DNA from: Spirosoma taeanense
GTDB taxonomy: Bacteria > Bacteroidota > Bacteroidia > Cytophagales > Spirosomataceae
Assembly: GCF_013127955.1 (NCBI RefSeq)
Contig: NZ_CP053435.1
Coordinates: forward strand, 1,984,001 to 2,048,000
DNA: 64,000 nucleotides
Reading direction: 5' to 3'
Shown: piece by piece, positions 34,135 through 43,479 of the stretch
Layout: the number at the start of each line of letters is the position of its first letter
Position numbering within the stretch: position 1 is the stretch's first letter
Translations under genes and position numbers: made by a program
Notes under the pieces: model-generated
Database searches by the model: none
What the model was told of the DNA's origin: nothing
What the model saw: only the letters and a program-made list of their open reading frames with translations

Positions 34135-34959
34135 TTAGTTACCGGCTTTCGTGGTAAACTCCATAAAGCGGTACACTTCCTGCCGCACTACGTCGAATGT
34201 CTGGGCTATCTGGTTGCGGAACTGCTTATACGCCTGGGGTGTCATGATGGCGCCGGCAGCCTCCATCAGACCCGGATTTGCAATCGCGCTTAGGTTGCCG
34301 ACGTAGTACGCCACGCTGCGGTCGAAGCCTTTTTCGCTGCCGTTCGGAATAATCAGGGCCGAAAAGTCCCAGCCCGCCAGCGTATTGCGTTTGATGCGCT
34401 CTTCGCTCAGTCGCTTCATCTGGCTAACGAGGTTTTCCGTGTCGGTCACCGGGTCTTTACGCCGAATCCGGTCAACAACCATCAGCGGAGTCTGGCCGGG
34501 TGCGAAGCCCGGCGCATAGGCCGCATCGAGCGTTTCCCAAATTTCTATCTTGACTACGGGAGCCACGGTGCGATCACGCTTCTGGAGATCGGCCATTCTC
34601 GCCTTTGCACTGTCGCCATAAATTCGGGTCAGGGCCGCCGGCGATGCGCCTTTCAGGTTAACATCCCGCCCAACTATGCGGGTTACGTAGTCATACTCGG
34701 CCGGGTTGGGGTTCGAACTGAACTGCTTGACCATCATGTACCAGCCTTCAAGATTCCCTTCATCCACGGCGGCCTGATTCAGGGTCTTCCACTCCCGTTC
34801 AATGGGTAAAGCGTCCTGAATGGTGTAGCCGGGGGCTAGTTTATGGTAAATCAGAAACGTATAGGTTTTCTGGGCGGGTTTAGCCTGTGCCGACGATGAG
34901 TGTGGGCAGAAGACTAGGCTAAAGAGCGCCGTGAGGCTGTAAAGAAGCAGGCGGTTCAT
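34135..34959 (-). CDS. Exported protein of unknown function
   Basis: A 274-residue protein with a Sec signal peptide (about 1-24, ending SSSAQA). The mature part is mixed alpha/beta with no Cys. Segments such as EGNLEGWYMMVKQF and YDYVTRIVGRDV, with a repeat-like IYGDSAKARMADL, recall the exported, stress-linked proteins of Cytophagales annotated only as hypothetical. It is downstream of an exported aminopeptidase P gene on the same strand, 36 bases away, probably in one transcript. Confidence 0.75.
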   Translation of the reverse strand: MNRLLLYSLTALFSLVFCPHSSSAQAKPAQKTYTFLIYHKLAPGYTIQDALPIEREWKTLNQAAVDEGNLEGWYMMVKQFSSNPNPAEYDYVTRIVGRDVNLKGASPAALTRIYGDSAKARMADLQKRDRTVAPVVKIEIWETLDAAYAPGFAPGQTPLMVVDRIRRKDPVTDTENLVSQMKRLSEERIKRNTLAGWDFSALIIPNGSEKGFDRSVAYYVGNLSAIANPGLMEAAGAIMTPQAYKQFRNQIAQTFDVVRQEVYRFMEFTTKAGN

Positions 34960-34995
34960 GGACAGGGGGTTAAGGGGAGTGATTCGTCAGGAGAC

Positions 34996-36465
34996 TTAAC
35001 GGCTCACCGGCTTTTTAAACTGACTCGGCTCGCGCATGAGTTTTTCGACGTCTGCTACGGTACGCGGAGCTGTCAGCGACAGAACCCGGTGACCTGTGTC
35101 GGTAATAAGCACGTCGTCTTCAATTCGCACGCCGATGTTCCACCATTTTGGATCGCAGGGCGAATTCGCCGGAATGTATACGCCTGGTTCAACCGTCAGC
35201 ACCAGACCGGGGTTCAGATTGGTCAGCGCCGGGTTGTGGGAGGGAATCATCCGGTCGCCAACCCGCCAGTCGTGAACGTCGAGCCCGAGGCTGTGCGAGG
35301 TGCCGTGCATAAAATACCGGGCCGTTTCGGCAGAATCTCTGGCGATTCCCAGCCTGGCCAGGCCATCCTGAACCACCTGAAATGCAGCTTTATGAACGTT
35401 CCGAAACGGAGTTCCGGGCTTGCAGGCCGAAAAACCTGCTTCCTGAGCCGCCAGCACCAGCTCGTAAATAGCTTTCTGGGCGGGTGAAAACGTGCCGTTG
35501 ACGGGCATGGTGCGGGTAACGTCGGCGGTATAGCCGTGGTACTCGGCCCCGCAGTCGGCCAGGAACAGGTCGCCGTCCTGGAGTTTCCGGCGGTTGGTGA
35601 TGTAGTGCAGGATGCAGCTGTTCTCGCCCCCGCCCGCGATTGAGCCGTAGCCTACGTATTCGGAACCGTTGCTTTTAAACATATACTCCATCACCGATTG
35701 AGCGTGGTATTCCGTCAGGTTGGGAGCCAAGAATTTCATGACTTCGCGGTGCCCCTGGCAGGTAATGTCAATAGCTTTCTGGAGCAGCGCCATCTCTTCG
35801 GGTTGTTTGAACTGCCGCAGTTTAGCCATAACCAGCCGGAACGCAGGCGCAGAGACGGTGCAGTCCTGGGTTTTGGCATTAAACTGACCGATCAAATCAA
35901 AGAGGTCTGCTTTCTCTTTTGGGTCGGCGTAGTCAACCGCCCCTTTAGGCAAGACGCACAGAACACTGTCGAACCGGGCGAAGTCAAGCGGGAAGTTGTT
36001 GAAATCTTTTCCCAGACTAACGTTCCGCAGCCCAAGTTGATTCGTAACCCCTTCTGTTCCCAGTCGCCGGCCCGTCCAGGTCTCCTGGCGTGGGTTACGT
36101 TCCTGCGCGAAGAAAAACTCCGTGCCGCGCTGATTGCCGACCGTCACTTCGTCTTTGGTGATAATCAGCAGGGCGTTCGGTTCGCCGTAGCCCGTCAGGT
36201 AGTACAGGTTCGGGTCCTGCGCATACTGAAAATCGGTGTCGTTATTGCGGTTCCGTTCGGGGTTGGCAAACACCACGACTGCCGTGTTGGAGGGCATGGC
36301 GGCCCGTAAGGCGGCCCGTCGATCGGCATGAAAGGCAGGTGACAGCTTATCCGTATCGTATAAAGCCGGGTTTATCTGCGCACTTGCGGGTAACGCAAGC
36401 AGACCTGTCAGTAGAATGGAAAACAGAACGCACAGCCCTGCCATTAAGCCGGAAAAGATTCTCAT
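34996..36465 (-). CDS. Xaa-Pro aminopeptidase (aminopeptidase P, M24B)
   Basis: A 489-residue peptidase that removes N-terminal residues preceding proline. It has a signal peptide (about 1-30, ASAQ), unusual compared with cytoplasmic PepP, so it probably acts in the periplasm. An N-terminal AMP_N domain (about 45-190, NRNNDTDFQYAQDPNLYYLTGY region) precedes the pita-bread domain with metal ligands in LADCGAEYHGYTADVTR, HGTSHSLGLDVHD, TVEPGVY and VRIEDDV. All five M24 ligand motifs are present. It leads a likely two-gene unit with the hypothetical gene downstream. Confidence 0.95.
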   Translation of the reverse strand: MRIFSGLMAGLCVLFSILLTGLLALPASAQINPALYDTDKLSPAFHADRRAALRAAMPSNTAVVVFANPERNRNNDTDFQYAQDPNLYYLTGYGEPNALLIITKDEVTVGNQRGTEFFFAQERNPRQETWTGRRLGTEGVTNQLGLRNVSLGKDFNNFPLDFARFDSVLCVLPKGAVDYADPKEKADLFDLIGQFNAKTQDCTVSAPAFRLVMAKLRQFKQPEEMALLQKAIDITCQGHREVMKFLAPNLTEYHAQSVMEYMFKSNGSEYVGYGSIAGGGENSCILHYITNRRKLQDGDLFLADCGAEYHGYTADVTRTMPVNGTFSPAQKAIYELVLAAQEAGFSACKPGTPFRNVHKAAFQVVQDGLARLGIARDSAETARYFMHGTSHSLGLDVHDWRVGDRMIPSHNPALTNLNPGLVLTVEPGVYIPANSPCDPKWWNIGVRIEDDVLITDTGHRVLSLTAPRTVADVEKLMREPSQFKKPVSR

Positions 36466-36901
36466 GTAAAATTGTCGGTTTAAGACTCCTAAAATACGGT
36501 TATAATTACTTACTAATCAACAGCCGATTGGATCGGTAAACCGTAGACCACCCAGCCAGGAGCTATCTTCAAAAAATGAAAATTTACTTAGATTTCTTGG
36601 TGTGACCACTGTTTTAGCTTAATTATCAGATATATAAAGTATTGTGCCTATATAGTTACTTGAATAAACTGACGTTTAGTAGTTTACAAACTTTTGAAAT
36701 TTAAAATTGAACGTATATTTTTGGAGTATAGTCCTTACGTGTATTGTTGAATTAAGGGTATTAATCGTGGGTCTGAGTAAAACTACTTGTTAATCAGATG
36801 TTGCGGTTAGGCTATTAAATTCAGCAGAATATAGGTTCATGTGACTATACCCACCCGTTACTTAAAGCCTTAAAGCGCAACTTCCCCGTGAAGTAAGTGC
36901 A
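36466..36901. other. AT-rich intergenic region
   Basis: About 430 bases between divergent genes, notably AT-rich from 36590 to 36800. I see no open frame, tRNA or terminator. It probably holds the promoters of both flanking genes, but no clean TAnnTTTG match is in a suitable position. Confidence 0.4.
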
Positions 36902-36913
36902 TTGTTCAACTTG

Positions 36914-37309
36914 ATGACAGATTTACAGAATCACCTGATCTACGTCGTTGATAATAATGACAGGGACTGCGGTATGTTGAAAGAAATAATGGACGATTAC
37001 CGCATGTCCTGCCGACTACGTTTTTTTGGCAATGGTGCCGAACTGTTCATCCAACTGACTCACCGGCTGGATGGACGGCTACCCGACATGATCCTGATGG
37101 ATCTGGACATGCCAATTATGAATGGCTTCGACACGCTTCGCTTGCTGAAAGCAATCGAGGAGTACCGGCGGGTTCCGGTCGTTGTCCGAACCACTCTGAA
37201 TGAAGACGAGGTAATAAACCGCTGCTATGACCTGGGGTGTCAGGCTTACGTAGTCAAAACGGTTTATTCGAAGCATCTGGTCAACGTAATGCAGCTTTGC
37301 CTGAATTAA
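36914..37309 (+). CDS. Single-domain response regulator, divergent
   Basis: A 131-residue receiver from the ATG at 36914 (an in-frame TTG at 36902 adds four residues). Phospho-acceptor Asp in LMDLDMPIMNGFD and Lys in AYVVKTV are present, but the acidic pocket reads VDNND, not VDDD, and the switch Thr is in VVRTT. Signalling is likely but metal binding may be altered. It stands alone with no kinase nearby and is followed by a strong terminator. Confidence 0.85.
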   Translation: MTDLQNHLIYVVDNNDRDCGMLKEIMDDYRMSCRLRFFGNGAELFIQLTHRLDGRLPDMILMDLDMPIMNGFDTLRLLKAIEEYRRVPVVVRTTLNEDEVINRCYDLGCQAYVVKTVYSKHLVNVMQLCLN

Positions 37310-37455
37310 CCCTTCGAAGGGTATAGTTCGGATAAAGTCCACAAATATCAGAGGTTTACGGCCTCGTAGTACGTTCCTACTTAAGGTTCATGGCCAACCT
37401 CAGGGCATTATCATTACGAACTTGCACGGGGTGAATACTTCATCAGAAGCGCCGA

Positions 37456-37505
37456 TCTAAAAAACGCCGGAACATTACGTCAGTAACGTTCCGGCGTTTT
37501 TTAGA
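37456..37505. terminator. Bidirectional 18-bp terminator hairpin
   Basis: A perfect stem (37456-37473 with 37488-37505), GC-rich in the inner part and A/T-rich outside, so each strand ends in a U run. It closes the receiver gene and the long minus-strand uronate cluster. Confidence 0.85.
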
Positions 37506-37616
37506 CAATAGGAAACATGTCAGCCGTGACGCTTCCGGCTCATCCGGTCATTTGTTGCTCCGTGTACCTTTGGATAGGTACACGAGCCAACAGGAGAGCG
37601 AACGATGCGACAATTT

Positions 37617-38426
37617 TTAGAACCCGATGGAATTGCCGCCATCCACCGGCAGCGAAGCGCCGGTAATGTAGCGGGCGGCATCGGACGCCAGAAACACGGC
37701 CGCCCAGCCAATGTCTTCGGGCTTGCCAAACTTGCCCATGGGCGTTCGGCGCATGGCCCGGTCGCGCCGGTCGGGGTCATTGTTCATGGCCGTGCGGCTC
37801 ATTTCGGTTTCAATGAACCCCGGCGCGATGGCATTGACGCGCACGCCCTGCCCCGAAAACTCCGACGCCAACACTTTTACCATGCCCTCAACGGCCGATT
37901 TGGAGGCTGCATAGGCTACAACGCGGTCAATGCCGTAGTAGGCTGCCATTGACGAGATCATGATGATCGAGCCGCTGCGCCGTTCGATCATGCGCTGCGC
38001 ACAGGCGCGCGTCAAACTAAACACAGAGTTCAGGTTGGTATGGACGATCCGGTCGAAATCCTCGTCAGAAACTTCCAGCGCCGGTTTTTTCATGTTAATC
38101 CCGGCGTTGTTAATCAGGATGTCGATAGGTCCGTAATCAGCTTCGATTTCTTCAACCAGGCCGTCGAGCGACGCCCGCGCCGTCACGTCGTTGACCTTAT
38201 AATGAGCCTGCCGACCGAGTGATTCGACGGCTTGCTGAAGCGGCTGCTCGCGCCGACCCGTAATGATGACGGTGGCGCCGGACAGGACCATGCAGCGGGC
38301 AATGTCCAAGCCAATTCCGCTACCACCGCCCGTGATGAGGGCCAGTTTCCCGGCCAGTGAAAAAACAGAGGAATAAGCCGGAGCTTCGGCCGGTTGCCCC
38401 GCAGGGCTGGTATGTGTCTGTTCCAT
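37617..38426 (-). CDS. SDR-family oxidoreductase of uronate cluster
   Basis: A 269-residue classical short-chain dehydrogenase: cofactor loop TGGGSGIG (32-39), NNAGI (106-110), catalytic Ser about 158, Y172 and K176 (YAASK), and a C-terminal GYPS-like PVDGG. An N-terminal extension of about 20 residues is Pro/Ala-rich. As the last gene of a cluster with UxuA and glucuronidase, it could be the SDR-type fructuronate/mannonate oxidoreductase that replaces UxuB, or a keto-gluconate reductase. Arg in ITGRR after the second strand suggests NADP(H) use. The exact substrate is inferred only from context. Confidence 0.88.
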   Translation of the reverse strand: MEQTHTSPAGQPAEAPAYSSVFSLAGKLALITGGGSGIGLDIARCMVLSGATVIITGRREQPLQQAVESLGRQAHYKVNDVTARASLDGLVEEIEADYGPIDILINNAGINMKKPALEVSDEDFDRIVHTNLNSVFSLTRACAQRMIERRSGSIIMISSMAAYYGIDRVVAYAASKSAVEGMVKVLASEFSGQGVRVNAIAPGFIETEMSRTAMNNDPDRRDRAMRRTPMGKFGKPEDIGWAAVFLASDAARYITGASLPVDGGNSIGF

Positions 38427-38458
38427 TATACTTGGTTGAAGGTGGCAAAGTCTCAGAT

Positions 38459-39298
38459 TCAGCGAATGGGTGTGTCCCGCGAATCGGCGTAGGCTTTGCT
38501 GAAATCAATCTTGTTGACCTGCCCTACTACGTAGCGGATACCCTGAAAAATATGCTGCACGTAAGTTGGGTCTTCGTAATCTTTTTTGTGGTGGCCGAGG
38601 GTAGTGCACCACGTATGCCCCCCGTCGAAATTATAATACCAGACGGACGGATAAAGCTGCGTATAAGAGCCTGCGTTCTGCTTTATTTTGTCGGGTTCTT
38701 TGTTAAGATCGAGCGACGTAAGATCGTTCGCCATAATGACCGTTGGGCCGGGCGACATGTCTTTGGCGAAATAAAATTCATCCTCTTTCTCCCACACTTT
38801 CGGTAACCCCTGCACCGATGGGTGGCTGGAGTCGATTACGTCGATTCTAATTTTCTGGAATGGCGGATGCCAGGAAAACGTACCGCCAATCATGCGCTTA
38901 AACCAGGCCCAGTTCCGTTCAGTACCCATGACAGAGTGAATCCCGACGAACCCGCCCCCGGCTTCAATATAGCGCCGGAAGGCCAGCCGCTGCGCGTCGG
39001 TATCGAACACGTCGTTGTTGGTGCTGGGAAAAATCAGGGCTGAATACTGCTTCAGATTAGCTTCCGTAAAGACAGTCGGCTGATCCGAAACATCCACTTT
39101 AAAGCCGTGCTGCTGACCGAGTTTCTGAAGGCAGGCAACGGCGTTGGGAATGTTATCGTGGACGTAGCCTTTCCCGTTTTTGGTGTACACCAGCACGCTG
39201 ACCTTTTTCCAGTTGATGGGGTCTTTGGCCCAACTTAACTCCGTAGCCAGCAAAGCAAAAAACAAACTGGACAGCAGTACCGCCCTGAATTGGTTCAT
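38459..39298 (-). CDS. Exported ThuA-domain protein
   Basis: A 279-residue protein with a signal peptide (about 1-24) and a single ThuA (GATase-like flavodoxin fold) domain covering nearly the whole mature part: VSVLVYTKNGKGYVHDNIP, SALIFPSTNNDVF, GGGFVGIHSVMG and TWCTTLGHHKKDYED. ThuA proteins pair with Gfo/Idh dehydrogenases in oxidation of sugars to 3-keto forms in other bacteria. Here it sits directly downstream of three Gfo/Idh genes, supporting a shared pathway outside the cytoplasm. Enzymatic activity unproven for the family. Confidence 0.9.
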   Translation of the reverse strand: MNQFRAVLLSSLFFALLATELSWAKDPINWKKVSVLVYTKNGKGYVHDNIPNAVACLQKLGQQHGFKVDVSDQPTVFTEANLKQYSALIFPSTNNDVFDTDAQRLAFRRYIEAGGGFVGIHSVMGTERNWAWFKRMIGGTFSWHPPFQKIRIDVIDSSHPSVQGLPKVWEKEDEFYFAKDMSPGPTVIMANDLTSLDLNKEPDKIKQNAGSYTQLYPSVWYYNFDGGHTWCTTLGHHKKDYEDPTYVQHIFQGIRYVVGQVNKIDFSKAYADSRDTPIR

Positions 39299-39313
39299 AT
39301 GGAATCGGATCAG

Positions 39314-40486
39314 TTATTTCTTTAGGTGAATTGTCTCGGCCTGTTTCTGAGCTTTGAGCGCCAGTTCCGTCGCCAGAAAGCAGTGCTCCTGCGACATGGC
39401 CGTTTCGGTCCGGTTCAAAATGTCATCCACAAGCTGTTCGCCGTAGGGCAGCGGCTCTTTACTGCAATCCAGGTAGCGAGTCTCTTTATGATCGGTGATA
39501 AAGAGGTGGTTACCGCCCGGATGACCAGCCGGGTCAATATTCTTGCGGAGTTCGATGAAGCCATCCGTACCGAGGATCGTCAGCCGACCATCGCCCCACG
39601 ATTTAAGCCCGTCGGGCGTAAACCAGTCGACCCGGATGTAGCCGGTGCCGCCATCGCCCCGCAGCATGACGTCGCCAAAATCTTCGAACTTAGGATACTG
39701 CGGGTAATGAACATTGCCGACCTGCGAGGCTACAATTTCCGCTTTTTTCGAGCCGGTAAAAAACAGAAATTGATCGAACTGGTGCGAGCCGATATCGCAG
39801 ATAATTCCGCCAAAGCGTTTTTTGTCGAAAAACCAATCGGGCCTTGATTTCGGCGTCATGCGGTGTGGTCCCAGACCGATGGTCTGAATAACATTGCCAA
39901 TCGCGCCGGCTTTGACCAGCTCGCCAGCCTTAACGGTGGCCCGGTTTTCGAGCCGTTCGCTGTACATGATCGAATAAATCCGCTTGGTTTCTTTCTGAAC
40001 CCGACGCACATCGGCGAGCTGCTCAAGCGTCGTGATGCCGGGTTTGTCGGTCATGAAATCTTTCCCGCTCCGCATTACCTGAATACCCAGCGGAGCGCGC
40101 TCTTCCGGAATACCGGAGGTCAGCACGAGCTGGATAGATTTGTCATTCAGAATTTCCTGCTCATTGCGAGCCTGTTTGGCCTGTGGGTAGCGCTTGGCAA
40201 AAGCCGCAACCAGGTCGGCTTCCGGCGCGTAGAAGGAAACCAACTCGCCACCGCCCCGGATCACGGCTTCCACCTGGCTGTAAATATGCCCGTGGTTTAT
40301 TTTGATGACCGAAAACCGGATACGGGGTGCTGCAGACTTCCTCGGCAGAATGGCTGCCGACTGACACGTAACGACTTTGGGCGCGGCCAGCGTTTCGGTA
40401 GACAGACCGGGCATCATGAATAGGCCAGCGGCCGTCGTAATGGATTCCTTGATAAATGTGCGCCGATTATCCTGTGCGTCTTTCAT
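39314..40486 (-). CDS. Gfo/Idh/MocA-family oxidoreductase (Tat-type leader)
   Basis: A 390-residue putative NAD(P)-dependent sugar dehydrogenase. The N-terminus carries a twin-Arg leader (NRRTFIKES with a following hydrophobic stretch) typical of secreted, cofactor-loaded Gfo/Idh proteins in this phylum. The Rossmann part is degenerate (RFSVIKINHGHIYSQ), with TDKPGITTLEQ the usual EKP-type segment and DIGSHQFDQFLFF bearing the catalytic-type Asp/His. Third of three consecutive paralogous families in the operon, 15 bases from the ThuA gene. Confidence 0.88.
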   Translation of the reverse strand: MKDAQDNRRTFIKESITTAAGLFMMPGLSTETLAAPKVVTCQSAAILPRKSAAPRIRFSVIKINHGHIYSQVEAVIRGGGELVSFYAPEADLVAAFAKRYPQAKQARNEQEILNDKSIQLVLTSGIPEERAPLGIQVMRSGKDFMTDKPGITTLEQLADVRRVQKETKRIYSIMYSERLENRATVKAGELVKAGAIGNVIQTIGLGPHRMTPKSRPDWFFDKKRFGGIICDIGSHQFDQFLFFTGSKKAEIVASQVGNVHYPQYPKFEDFGDVMLRGDGGTGYIRVDWFTPDGLKSWGDGRLTILGTDGFIELRKNIDPAGHPGGNHLFITDHKETRYLDCSKEPLPYGEQLVDDILNRTETAMSQEHCFLATELALKAQKQAETIHLKK

Positions 40487-40522
40487 CCGGGTTGTTAGGT
40501 TTTGAGTGGGTCGGTTTTGAAT

Positions 40523-41926
40523 CTATTTACTGGCGAGCGTTGCTGATGGTTTTGATTTTTTGGCCAGTTCGAGCGCCTGCGTCGTGGTGTAATACTTGGC
40601 AATCATGTTGGGCACCTCCCAGGCCGGCATCTTGCCCGCTTTCAGGTACTGCAGGTATTTTTCGGTTACTCGTCCGAAGTGAGCTTCATGGCCTTCCTTG
40701 TACTTTTCGGGGATAACGATCTCCCAGCCCTTGGCCACTTTTTTCAGTTCAACGCCCGGAAACTCCTTCTGAATGGCAGGCAGCGTACTGTTCAGCGCCG
40801 ACTCCAGGCCGGTATTGCCCGACACGGCTTCGACGTAAAGCGTAGGTTTATACTGCTGTTCGGCTCCCTGGCGGATAATCAGATTGGCTTTGGTGCCGCG
40901 CATGATCGAGTAGTGCGTATCGCCCGCGCCCTCCGGGGCTTTGTAGGCCCACGTAACGGAAACTTTAGCGTGCACTCCGCGAAGCTGGTAGTTGATCTCG
41001 CCGTTGCTAAACACCCGCAGAACGCTGTCGTTCACAACGTCTTTTTTCAGGTAATCCGGAAAAGCTGCTTGCTTGGTGATGGCTTTGAACTGGCTCAGAT
41101 TCATGTCGGTTGTCCATCGCCGGGCCGAGGTTAGCTGAATATCTTTCTGGTAGTCAATTGTTTGTTCTGGAAAACATTCCCACTGCACCAGATCGACGAG
41201 GTGAGTCGTTACGTCTACAATCCCTTCACCCTGCTGCGCTACGTCCATGAACCAGGCCGGTCGGGTGAGTATGCTACCCGATACGTTCTTGTAGAAGTGA
41301 TGAACACTTTCTTTCGTGACGGCCGGGTTGTCGGGCGTTCCTTTTTCGAGCGTGCCGAACACGGCAGCCTGCTGCGAAAATGCCCGCTGCAGCATGGTCG
41401 TGATTTCGTACCGCTCGGTCATGATGTCATAAAGCAACACATTTTTCTTCTCCGCCGTCGCAAAAGCCTGTTTCAGTTTGTCGAAGTTCGACGCGCTGAT
41501 GACCATGGGCTTATCGGCCAGGACGTTGAATCCCGCGTCAATGGTCTTCCCGATATAATCCGTTTTCAGCCGGTTATTCCCCGCCATCACCACTACGTTC
41601 CCCGCTTTTTCGGCGAGCATCTTATCCAGAAAATCAGGTCCCCGGTACACCTCTTCTTTCCAGTGTGTCGGATCATCGGGGCGGGTGTTGTAGGTCTGAA
41701 TCTTGTCTAGATACAACTGAAGATCGGGACCGTCCGGTGCGTAAACGTGCACCATCGAATCGACGCCTTCGTACATGGTTTTCTGCACCAGAGCGGCATG
41801 AAAATGGCCGGGGTCCAGCGTAATCAGGCGAATGGCATCGGAATCTGTCCGGCTCTTTTCCGGCGACTGACAGGCAACAAGTGTAGTAGCCATAAGCAGC
41901 CAGCTAACGGCGGGGATTAACTTCAT
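40523..41926 (-). CDS. Gfo/Idh-family oxidoreductase, probable lipoprotein
   Basis: A 467-residue protein with a lipoprotein signal (LLMATTLVACQS, Cys about 19), so probably anchored in a membrane facing the periplasm. The N-terminal half is Rossmann-like but lacks a clear GxGxxG (RLITLDPGHFHAALVQ); ADKPMVISASNFDKL is the EKP-type block. The larger C-terminal domain is of the putative-oxidoreductase-C type. It is the longest of the three Gfo/Idh proteins in the cluster. Whether it binds NAD is uncertain. Co-transcribed with its neighbours (gaps of about 40 bases). Confidence 0.85.
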   Translation of the reverse strand: MKLIPAVSWLLMATTLVACQSPEKSRTDSDAIRLITLDPGHFHAALVQKTMYEGVDSMVHVYAPDGPDLQLYLDKIQTYNTRPDDPTHWKEEVYRGPDFLDKMLAEKAGNVVVMAGNNRLKTDYIGKTIDAGFNVLADKPMVISASNFDKLKQAFATAEKKNVLLYDIMTERYEITTMLQRAFSQQAAVFGTLEKGTPDNPAVTKESVHHFYKNVSGSILTRPAWFMDVAQQGEGIVDVTTHLVDLVQWECFPEQTIDYQKDIQLTSARRWTTDMNLSQFKAITKQAAFPDYLKKDVVNDSVLRVFSNGEINYQLRGVHAKVSVTWAYKAPEGAGDTHYSIMRGTKANLIIRQGAEQQYKPTLYVEAVSGNTGLESALNSTLPAIQKEFPGVELKKVAKGWEIVIPEKYKEGHEAHFGRVTEKYLQYLKAGKMPAWEVPNMIAKYYTTTQALELAKKSKPSATLASK

Positions 41927-41967
41927 TGAGAGATGGGGTTAACGCTACATTGATTTGCGGCCATGGT

Positions 41968-43389
41968 TTAATGGCCTTTTGCAGCCGCCATCATTTTGAT
42001 CGCATACGGTGCCCGTTGCGGCCGCGACAGCAGTTTATTGGCTTCGGGATCGTTTTTAAATTGCTCTTTCTGGGGGTCCCAGTACAGCTTGCGGTTCAGC
42101 TTCATGGCCGCGTGGTGGAGCAGGCAGGCCGAGCAGGAGCGGTGGCCGATCTCGGCGGGCGCGATGGGCTGCTTCCGGCTGACGACGCTCTCCAGCCAGT
42201 TGCCGTGGTGCTCTTTGCTGACGGTCAGATGCGTTTCGTTCGGGCCAATGACCGACGTAAGCAGTTTCGGGTTGCTGGCGTCCAGCTTTTTGGCCGCGTT
42301 CTGTTTGGCTACCGGGTCGCTGGCCGTAACCGACGAATCGCCCCGCGAAACGAAAATCCAGCCGTCGGTGCCTTCAAACCGTATGCCGTTGGGAATCTCG
42401 TTGCTGACGATCATGTGAACGCCGTTTTCATAGACGGCTTCGGTCCGGAAGATACCGTGAACATCCCACAGGCCGCTTTTCGGGAAATCGGCTTTACCCC
42501 AGATTTCTACCGGGCCCGTATGCTCGGTATTCATGGCCCAGTGGGCGCAGTCGATGTGGTGCGAACCCCAGCCGGTAATCATACCCGCGCCAAACTGTTC
42601 GCAGCGTAGCCAGCCCGGCCGGTCGTAACCACTCTGCGGATGCACTCGCTTTTCGGTATAATAGACCTCGGGCGTAGTGCCCAGCCACATATCGTAATTA
42701 AGGTTCTTCGGCACGGGCATCTGCGGTTCCTCGTCGCCACCGGGGTCGCCGGGCAGGCCGACATACACGGTTTTTAACTGACCGATCCGCCCGTTGCGTA
42801 CCAGTTCGGCGGCATACCGGAACTGCTCGGACGAGCGCTGCTGGCTGCCCACCTGCACAATCTGCTTCGACTGGTTCACCACATCGGCCATCATCCGGCC
42901 CTCGGAGATAGTCAGCGAAGCGGGCTTCTGCATATACACGTCTTTCTTCGCCCGGACCGCATCAATCACAATGGGCGCGTGCCAGTGGTCGGGCGTGCTG
43001 ACCAGTACCGCGTCGATGTCTTTATTATTCAGCAGTTCGCGGTAGTCAGTATAAACCCGCACACCATCGTAGTTGCTTTTGCCGGTTTTCTTGGCATACA
43101 CACTATTGACAAGCGTCTTGGCGTCATTGGCGCGGTTGCTGTCCAGATCGCAGACGGACATGATGAGCGCATTGTCATACTGCCAAACGCCCGGCATATC
43201 GTGACCACGGGAAATGCGTCCGGTGCCAATCGCGCCAACGTTAATCCGGTTACTCGGGGCGTTTTTGCCAAATACCGATGCGGGTACAATCGTCGGGAAG
43301 CCGCTGATAACGGCAGTGCTCAGAGCCCCCTGGGCGCTTGTCTTTAGAAATTTCCGTCTCGACAGCGAGGTTATATCGGGTTTGATCAT
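41968..43389 (-). CDS. Gfo/Idh/MocA-family oxidoreductase (Tat-exported)
   Basis: A 473-residue protein with a clear Tat leader (SRRKFLKTSAQGALSTAVI). The Rossmann fold follows with VGAIGTGRISRG, STPDHWHAPIVIDA and KPASLTISEGRMM. The C-terminal domain has WGSHHIDCAHWAM and two CxxH-like segments near the end (SCSACLLHHAAMKLNRKL), matching the common secreted Gfo/Idh family of Bacteroidota and Planctomycetes. Probably folds with NAD(P) before export. First of the three Gfo/Idh genes, downstream of the GH67 gene by about 90 bases. Confidence 0.9.
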   Translation of the reverse strand: MIKPDITSLSRRKFLKTSAQGALSTAVISGFPTIVPASVFGKNAPSNRINVGAIGTGRISRGHDMPGVWQYDNALIMSVCDLDSNRANDAKTLVNSVYAKKTGKSNYDGVRVYTDYRELLNNKDIDAVLVSTPDHWHAPIVIDAVRAKKDVYMQKPASLTISEGRMMADVVNQSKQIVQVGSQQRSSEQFRYAAELVRNGRIGQLKTVYVGLPGDPGGDEEPQMPVPKNLNYDMWLGTTPEVYYTEKRVHPQSGYDRPGWLRCEQFGAGMITGWGSHHIDCAHWAMNTEHTGPVEIWGKADFPKSGLWDVHGIFRTEAVYENGVHMIVSNEIPNGIRFEGTDGWIFVSRGDSSVTASDPVAKQNAAKKLDASNPKLLTSVIGPNETHLTVSKEHHGNWLESVVSRKQPIAPAEIGHRSCSACLLHHAAMKLNRKLYWDPQKEQFKNDPEANKLLSRPQRAPYAIKMMAAAKGH

Positions 43390-43479
43390 GGTTCTTGCGG
43401 TTTCGGAATAGTTTATTGTATAAAGCCCCTCCGGCCAAACACCTACCTATTTTTTAGCAGGCAATTGCCGCTGAACAGC

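Noticed and set aside
37561-37584. 9-bp hairpin CGTGTACCT/AGGTACACG downstream of the SDR gene
   Set aside because: It could be a second terminator, but it has no U tract and the stronger hairpin at 37456-37505 suffices.
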